From Serratia nevei (GTDB lineage Bacteria; Pseudomonadota; Gammaproteobacteria; Enterobacterales; Enterobacteriaceae): 64,000 nucleotides of DNA. Below the pieces are notes generated by a model that ran no database searches, was not told the origin of the DNA, and worked only from the letters and a program-made list of their open reading frames with translations. A program made the translations under genes and the position numbers. Below, one piece after another: positions 58,624 through 64,000 of this stretch. Where the stretch lies: positions 186,001-250,000 of the forward strand of contig NZ_CP149940.1 of assembly GCF_037948395.1 (NCBI RefSeq). The letters run 5' to 3'. The first letter of the stretch is position 1. Every line of letters starts with the position of its first letter.

Positions 58624-58821
58624 AATCTTGCCTTCGGCGATTAACTGAGATGCGATAGATACCGCAACGGTTGATGGCGGGAGGAGAGGGCGAAAGCCTT
58701 CGGCAAGGTTCGAGCTGTGCAGCGCAAGGCGCAGCCGGCCCGAAGGATGCGAGCCGAGTGATGAACAATCCTGCTCCATCCCAAAATTCTACAGAAAAAT
58801 CAGGTAGCCGAGTTCCAGGAT
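58624..58821 (+). other. Unexplained 198-bp spacer between tRNA-Tyr and tRNA-Gly
   Basis: The other tRNA gaps in this cluster are 6-25 bp, and the equivalent spacer in E. coli is shorter (about 116 bp from memory). It holds two copies of CCTTCGGC (58631 and 58697) and a complementary CCGAAGG at 58740, able to form a hairpin with the second copy. There is also GCGC-AAG-GCGC. No tRNA cloverleaf or start-and-ribosome-site pair is evident. It may be a structured leftover or a processing element. The minus-strand frames across it are tRNA artefacts. Confidence 0.5.
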
Positions 58822-58896
<75 letters not shown>

Positions 58897-58902
58897 AGAT
58901 GT

Positions 58903-58978
58903 GCTGATATAGCTCAGTTGGTAGAGCGCACCCTTGGTAAGGGTGAGGTCGGCAGTTCGAATCTGCCTATCAGCACCA
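58903..58978 (+). tRNA. thrT: tRNA-Thr (GGT)
   Basis: 76 nt, GCTGATATAGCTCAGTTGGT to GCCTATCAGCACCA, anticodon GGT in CCTTGGTAAGG. CCA encoded. It lies 109 bp upstream of tufB with no terminator between, so the four tRNAs and tufB are probably one transcript, as in E. coli. Confidence 0.97.
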
Positions 58979-59051
58979 CTTCTTAATTTCTCGCCCCCTG
59001 ATTTTCTTTCTGTTCTGGATTCAACGAGCAAATGCTTGGTTGATGTGGTGA

Positions 59052-60272
<1,221 letters not shown>

Positions 60273-60302
60273 TCGCTGATAAAGTTTGACGCGACACGCG
60301 GT

Positions 60303-60329
60303 AAAAGGGCATCATTTGATGCCCTTTTT
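60303..60329 (+). terminator. Terminator of tufB
   Basis: AAAAGGGCATCA pairs with TGATGCCCTTTT around a TT loop and ends in a T run. It separates the tRNA-tufB operon from secE-nusG. Confidence 0.92.
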
Positions 60330-60406
60330 CTACGCTGTGAACTAGAACCTATCTCATCAGCGATTTTGCAGTCATAATCATTGGTGAGATGGGCTCTTAA
60401 ACCGTA

Positions 60407-60434
60407 TTGACTGAAATACGTCATAGCGTAAAAC
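60407..60434 (+). promoter_or_regulatory. Promoter of secE-nusG
   Basis: TTGACT, a 16-bp spacer and TAAAAC, about 100 bp upstream of secE and just after the tufB terminator. Confidence 0.65.
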
Positions 60435-60471
60435 ACCGGGATAGCGCTGAAGCGGTATCCGATCGGTTTGG

Positions 60472-60494
60472 TTTGCCTCGCAATGCGAGGCAAA
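60472..60494. promoter_or_regulatory. Palindrome in the secE leader
   Basis: A 23-bp perfect palindrome, TTTGCCTCGCA-A-TGCGAGGCAAA, lies between the predicted promoter and the secE start. It would form a strong RNA hairpin in the 5' leader but lacks a T-tract, so it could be a processing site, a regulator-binding site or a decay block. Confidence 0.7.
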
Positions 60495-60532
60495 GTTGTT
60501 TGTTCTGAATCATCATTGTGACAGGTTGGTTT

Positions 60533-60916
60533 ATGAGTGCGAATACCGAGGCTCAAGGGAGCGGACGCGGCCTGGAAGCGGCAAAGTGGCTGATCGTCGC
60601 CGTTCTGTTGGTTGTGGCTATTGTCGGTAACTATTACTACCGTGATTTAAGCCTGCCATTGCGCGCGCTGGCAGTTGTGCTGATCATCGCCGTTGCAGGT
60701 GCAGTGGCTCTGATGACCACCAAAGGCAAAGCCACCGTTGCGTTTGCCCGCGAAGCGCGTACCGAAGTACGTAAAGTGATTTGGCCAACTCGTCAGGAAA
60801 CGCTACACACCACGTTGATCGTTGCCGCGGTAACCGCCGTGATGTCACTGATTCTGTGGGGGCTGGATGGTATTCTGGTCCGTCTGGTGTCGTTTATTAC
60901 TGGCCTGAGGTTCTAA
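60533..60916 (+). CDS. secE: Preprotein translocase subunit SecE
   Basis: SecE clamps SecY in the Sec channel. It is 127 aa, as in E. coli, with the three-helix enteric form: helices near 19-36, 45-62 and 93-113. The amphipathic [23 protein letters not shown] segment, the essential conserved part, precedes the last helix. The start at 60533 ([13 protein letters not shown]) is chosen over an ATG five codons upstream. nusG starts one base after its stop. Confidence 0.98.
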   Translation: MSANTEAQGSGRGLEAAKWLIVAVLLVVAIVGNYYYRDLSLPLRALAVVLIIAVAGAVALMTTKGKATVAFAREARTEVRKVIWPTRQETLHTTLIVAAVTAVMSLILWGLDGILVRLVSFITGLRF

Positions 60917-60917
60917 A

Positions 60918-61463
60918 ATGTCTGAAGCTCCAAAAAAACGTTGGTACGTCGTTCAGGCGTTTTCCGGTTTTGAAGGTCGCGTAGCACAATCGCTGCGTGA
61001 ACACATCAAACTGCACGATATGGAAGAGCTGTTCGGCGAAGTGATGGTGCCTACGGAGGAAGTGGTTGAAATCCGTGGCGGCCAGCGTCGCAAGAGCGAG
61101 CGTAAGTTCTTCCCTGGCTACGTGCTGGTGCAGATGGTGATGAATGACGCCAGCTGGCACCTGGTGCGCAGCGTACCGCGCGTCATGGGGTTCATCGGCG
61201 GGACGTCTGACCGTCCTGCGCCAATCAGCGATAAAGAAGTTGATGCGATCATGAACCGCCTGCAGCAGGTTGGTGACAAGCCGCGTCCGAAAACGCTGTT
61301 CGAACCGGGCGAGCTGGTGCGCGTCAACGACGGCCCGTTTGCCGATTTCAACGGTGTGGTCGAAGAAGTCGATTACGAGAAGAGCCGCCTGAAAGTTTCC
61401 GTTTCCATCTTTGGCCGTGCAACGCCGGTGGAACTGGACTTCAGCCAGGTTGAGAAAGGCTGA
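60918..61463 (+). CDS. nusG: Transcription elongation factor NusG
   Basis: NusG rides on RNA polymerase, suppresses pausing, and links to rho or to ribosomal protein S10. It is 181 aa, as in E. coli. The NGN domain (about 5-110) has [38 protein letters not shown] and the RVMGFIGG strand. The KOW domain follows at about 128-160 ([23 protein letters not shown]). RfaH, its specialised paralogue, is at 35.5-36.0 kb. Confidence 0.99.
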   Translation: MSEAPKKRWYVVQAFSGFEGRVAQSLREHIKLHDMEELFGEVMVPTEEVVEIRGGQRRKSERKFFPGYVLVQMVMNDASWHLVRSVPRVMGFIGGTSDRPAPISDKEVDAIMNRLQQVGDKPRPKTLFEPGELVRVNDGPFADFNGVVEEVDYEKSRLKVSVSIFGRATPVELDFSQVEKG

Positions 61464-61501
61464 TCGAATAATCAGCAATGAGTGGCGCGTTGCCGCTTGT
61501 C

Positions 61502-61537
61502 AAAGGCGCGAAATTGAACTACAATTTCGCGCCTTTT
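61502..61537 (+). terminator. Terminator of secE-nusG
   Basis: A perfect 12-bp stem, GGCGCGAAATTG-AACTA-CAATTTCGCGCC, with flanking A and T tracts. It lies directly ahead of the rplKA leader. Confidence 0.92.
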
Positions 61538-61583
61538 GTTTTTAGATGCCTTGCCTGATGCATGTTGGGCGGGGTGAAACACG

Positions 61584-61610
61584 GGGAGCCTCTTACGAGG
61601 CGATACTACC
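61584..61610 (+). promoter_or_regulatory. L1 autoregulatory site in the rplKA leader
   Basis: GGG-A-GCCTC-TTAC-GAGGC-GATACTA-CCC folds as a helix with an asymmetric internal loop, matching the known L1 binding site in the E. coli L11 leader. It ends 18 bp before the rplK ATG. Excess L1 (from rplA) should bind here and shut off both genes. Confidence 0.85.
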
Positions 61611-61628
61611 CAAACCGAGGAAATTTAA

Positions 61629-62765
<1,137 letters not shown>

Positions 62766-62785
62766 TCGCATTTGCGATTATCGCT

Positions 62786-62814
62786 TTGACTTGGGGCCAA
62801 GATTTGTCTAGAAT
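62786..62814 (+). promoter_or_regulatory. rplJL-rpoBC promoter
   Basis: TTGACT, a 17-bp spacer and TAGAAT, matching the position of the major L10 promoter in E. coli, in the 338-bp rplA-rplJ gap. Confidence 0.88.
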
Positions 62815-62873
62815 CTTATGCCCCAAGGTTTTGCTATTGGCTATGCCGTAGGCAAAACAAAGATTTTTCGGTT

Positions 62874-62949
62874 GGAGCCTGGCCTATCCAGGCCTCCGTC
62901 CAAGACCGCAGGTGTATCGCAAGATACTTAATCCTTCCTGCGTAGACGG
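62874..62949 (+). promoter_or_regulatory. L10 autoregulatory leader RNA
   Basis: Nested stems are present: GGAGCCTGG/CCAGGCCTCC (62874-62897), CCGTC/GACGG (62896-62949), CGCAGG/CCTGCG (62907-62942) and GTATC-GCAA-GATAC (62914-62927). This is the kink-turn-containing structure bound by the L10(L7/L12)4 complex in enteric bacteria to repress rplJL translation. Confidence 0.85.
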
Positions 62950-63103
62950 TGACAGAGCCTAAGAAAATTTTTCTTTTTTATAAAAGAATGTCTTTGCTGG
63001 ATTCTGCTCACCGTGTTAAGCCGCTCGGCGTGGCGTTTTACAAAGCGCCGAGTGAAGTGAGTTCCGGGGGATTTTCCCCGGCTAATCCAGGAGCAAAAAG
63101 CTA

Positions 63104-63601
63104 ATGGCATTAAATCTTCAAGACAAACAAGCGATTGTTGCTGAAGTCAGCGAAGTAGCCAAAGGCGCGCTGTCTGCGGTTGTTGCGGATTCCCGCGGCG
63201 TTACCGTAGATAAAATGACTGAACTGCGTAAAGCAGGTCGTGAAGCTGGCGTTTACATGCGTGTTGTTCGCAACACCCTGATGCGTCGCGTAGTTGAAGG
63301 CACTCCATTCGAATGCCTGAAAGACACGTTTGTCGGTCCAACCTTGATTGCATTCTCTCACGAACACCCGGGCGCTGCTGCTCGTCTGTTCAAAGAGTTC
63401 GCGAAAGCGAATGCAAAATTCGAGGTTAAAGCTGCGGCCTTTGAAGGTGAGCTGATCCCAGCGGCGCAAATCGACCGCCTGGCGACGCTGCCAACTTACG
63501 AAGAAGCGATCGCACGCCTGATGGCAACCATGAAAGAAGCCGCTGCCGGCAAACTGGTTCGCACTCTGGCTGCAGTACGCGATCAGAAAGAAGCGGCGTA
63601 A
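63104..63601 (+). CDS. rplJ: 50S ribosomal protein L10
   Basis: L10 anchors the L7/L12 stalk dimers and represses its own operon. It is 165 aa, as in E. coli. The N-terminal rRNA-binding domain includes [20 protein letters not shown] and [14 protein letters not shown]. The C-terminal helix that carries L7/L12 is near 135-165. CAGGAGCAAAAAG precedes the ATG. Confidence 0.99.
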   Translation: MALNLQDKQAIVAEVSEVAKGALSAVVADSRGVTVDKMTELRKAGREAGVYMRVVRNTLMRRVVEGTPFECLKDTFVGPTLIAFSHEHPGAAARLFKEFAKANAKFEVKAAAFEGELIPAAQIDRLATLPTYEEAIARLMATMKEAAAGKLVRTLAAVRDQKEAA

Positions 63602-63646
63602 GCCACTCTTTCTTAGCCTTTGCTAACGTATTTAAACTATTTCTGA

Positions 63647-64000
<354 letters not shown>

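Overview
The window comes from an enterobacterium of the Serratia marcescens complex. The 16S variable regions, the roughly 60% GC protein-coding DNA (judged by eye) and the near-identity of many proteins to E. coli orthologues all point there. It is chromosomal, almost wholly housekeeping, and shows no insertion sequence, prophage, CRISPR array or toxin-antitoxin pair. Protein comparisons to E. coli were made from memory, not by alignment.

Layout. (1) 1-12.5 kb: end of ftsE, ftsX and rpoH; a convergent two-gene unit of unknown function (a 691-aa exported protein and a DUF3142 protein) running into panM; then the branched-chain amino acid ABC transporter livKHMGF and a PLP aminotransferase. 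(2) 12.5-19.1 kb: the Pho-box-controlled glycerol-3-phosphate operon ugpBAECQ, an AEC-family permease and yhhA. (3) 19.2-28.8 kb: bioP(yigM), divergent metR/metE, dlhH, udp with a paired CRP-site promoter, a PtpB-like phosphatase, a DedA protein and rmuC. (4) 28.9-39.3 kb: ubiE-ubiJ-ubiB, tatABC, tatD, a hemB of the aspartate-rich metal-site type, rfaH, pepE, ubiD and fre. (5) 39.5-48.4 kb: fadBA with a FadR operator, an MFS exporter, pepQ, yigZ, trkH and hemG. (6) 48.4-53.95 kb: a complete rRNA operon (P1/P2, boxB/boxA, 16S, tRNA-Glu, 23S, 5S, terminator). (7) 54.3-64 kb: murB, birA, coaA, a GNAT gene, the tRNA cluster Thr-Tyr-Gly-Thr, tufB, secE-nusG and rplKA-rplJL, cut off inside rplL.

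How it works together. The liv and ugp operons are scavenging ABC systems, each with a hairpin after the binding-protein gene that probably raises its share of the transcript. The ubi genes make ubiquinone, which fadBA beta-oxidation, respiratory chains and HemG all use. The tat genes export folded redox proteins. The last 15 kb supplies translation and transcription machinery.

The order is a mosaic of three blocks that lie apart in E. coli K-12: ftsX-yhhA, bioP-hemG and gltT/murB-rplL. The joins are yhhA|bioP and hemG|rrn|murB. The best candidate for something undescribed is the exported-protein plus DUF3142 pair that sits where livJ would be expected. Other points of interest are the metal-site switch in hemB, the chimaeric rRNA-operon flanks, an AT-rich gap before murB and an unexplained spacer inside the tRNA cluster.
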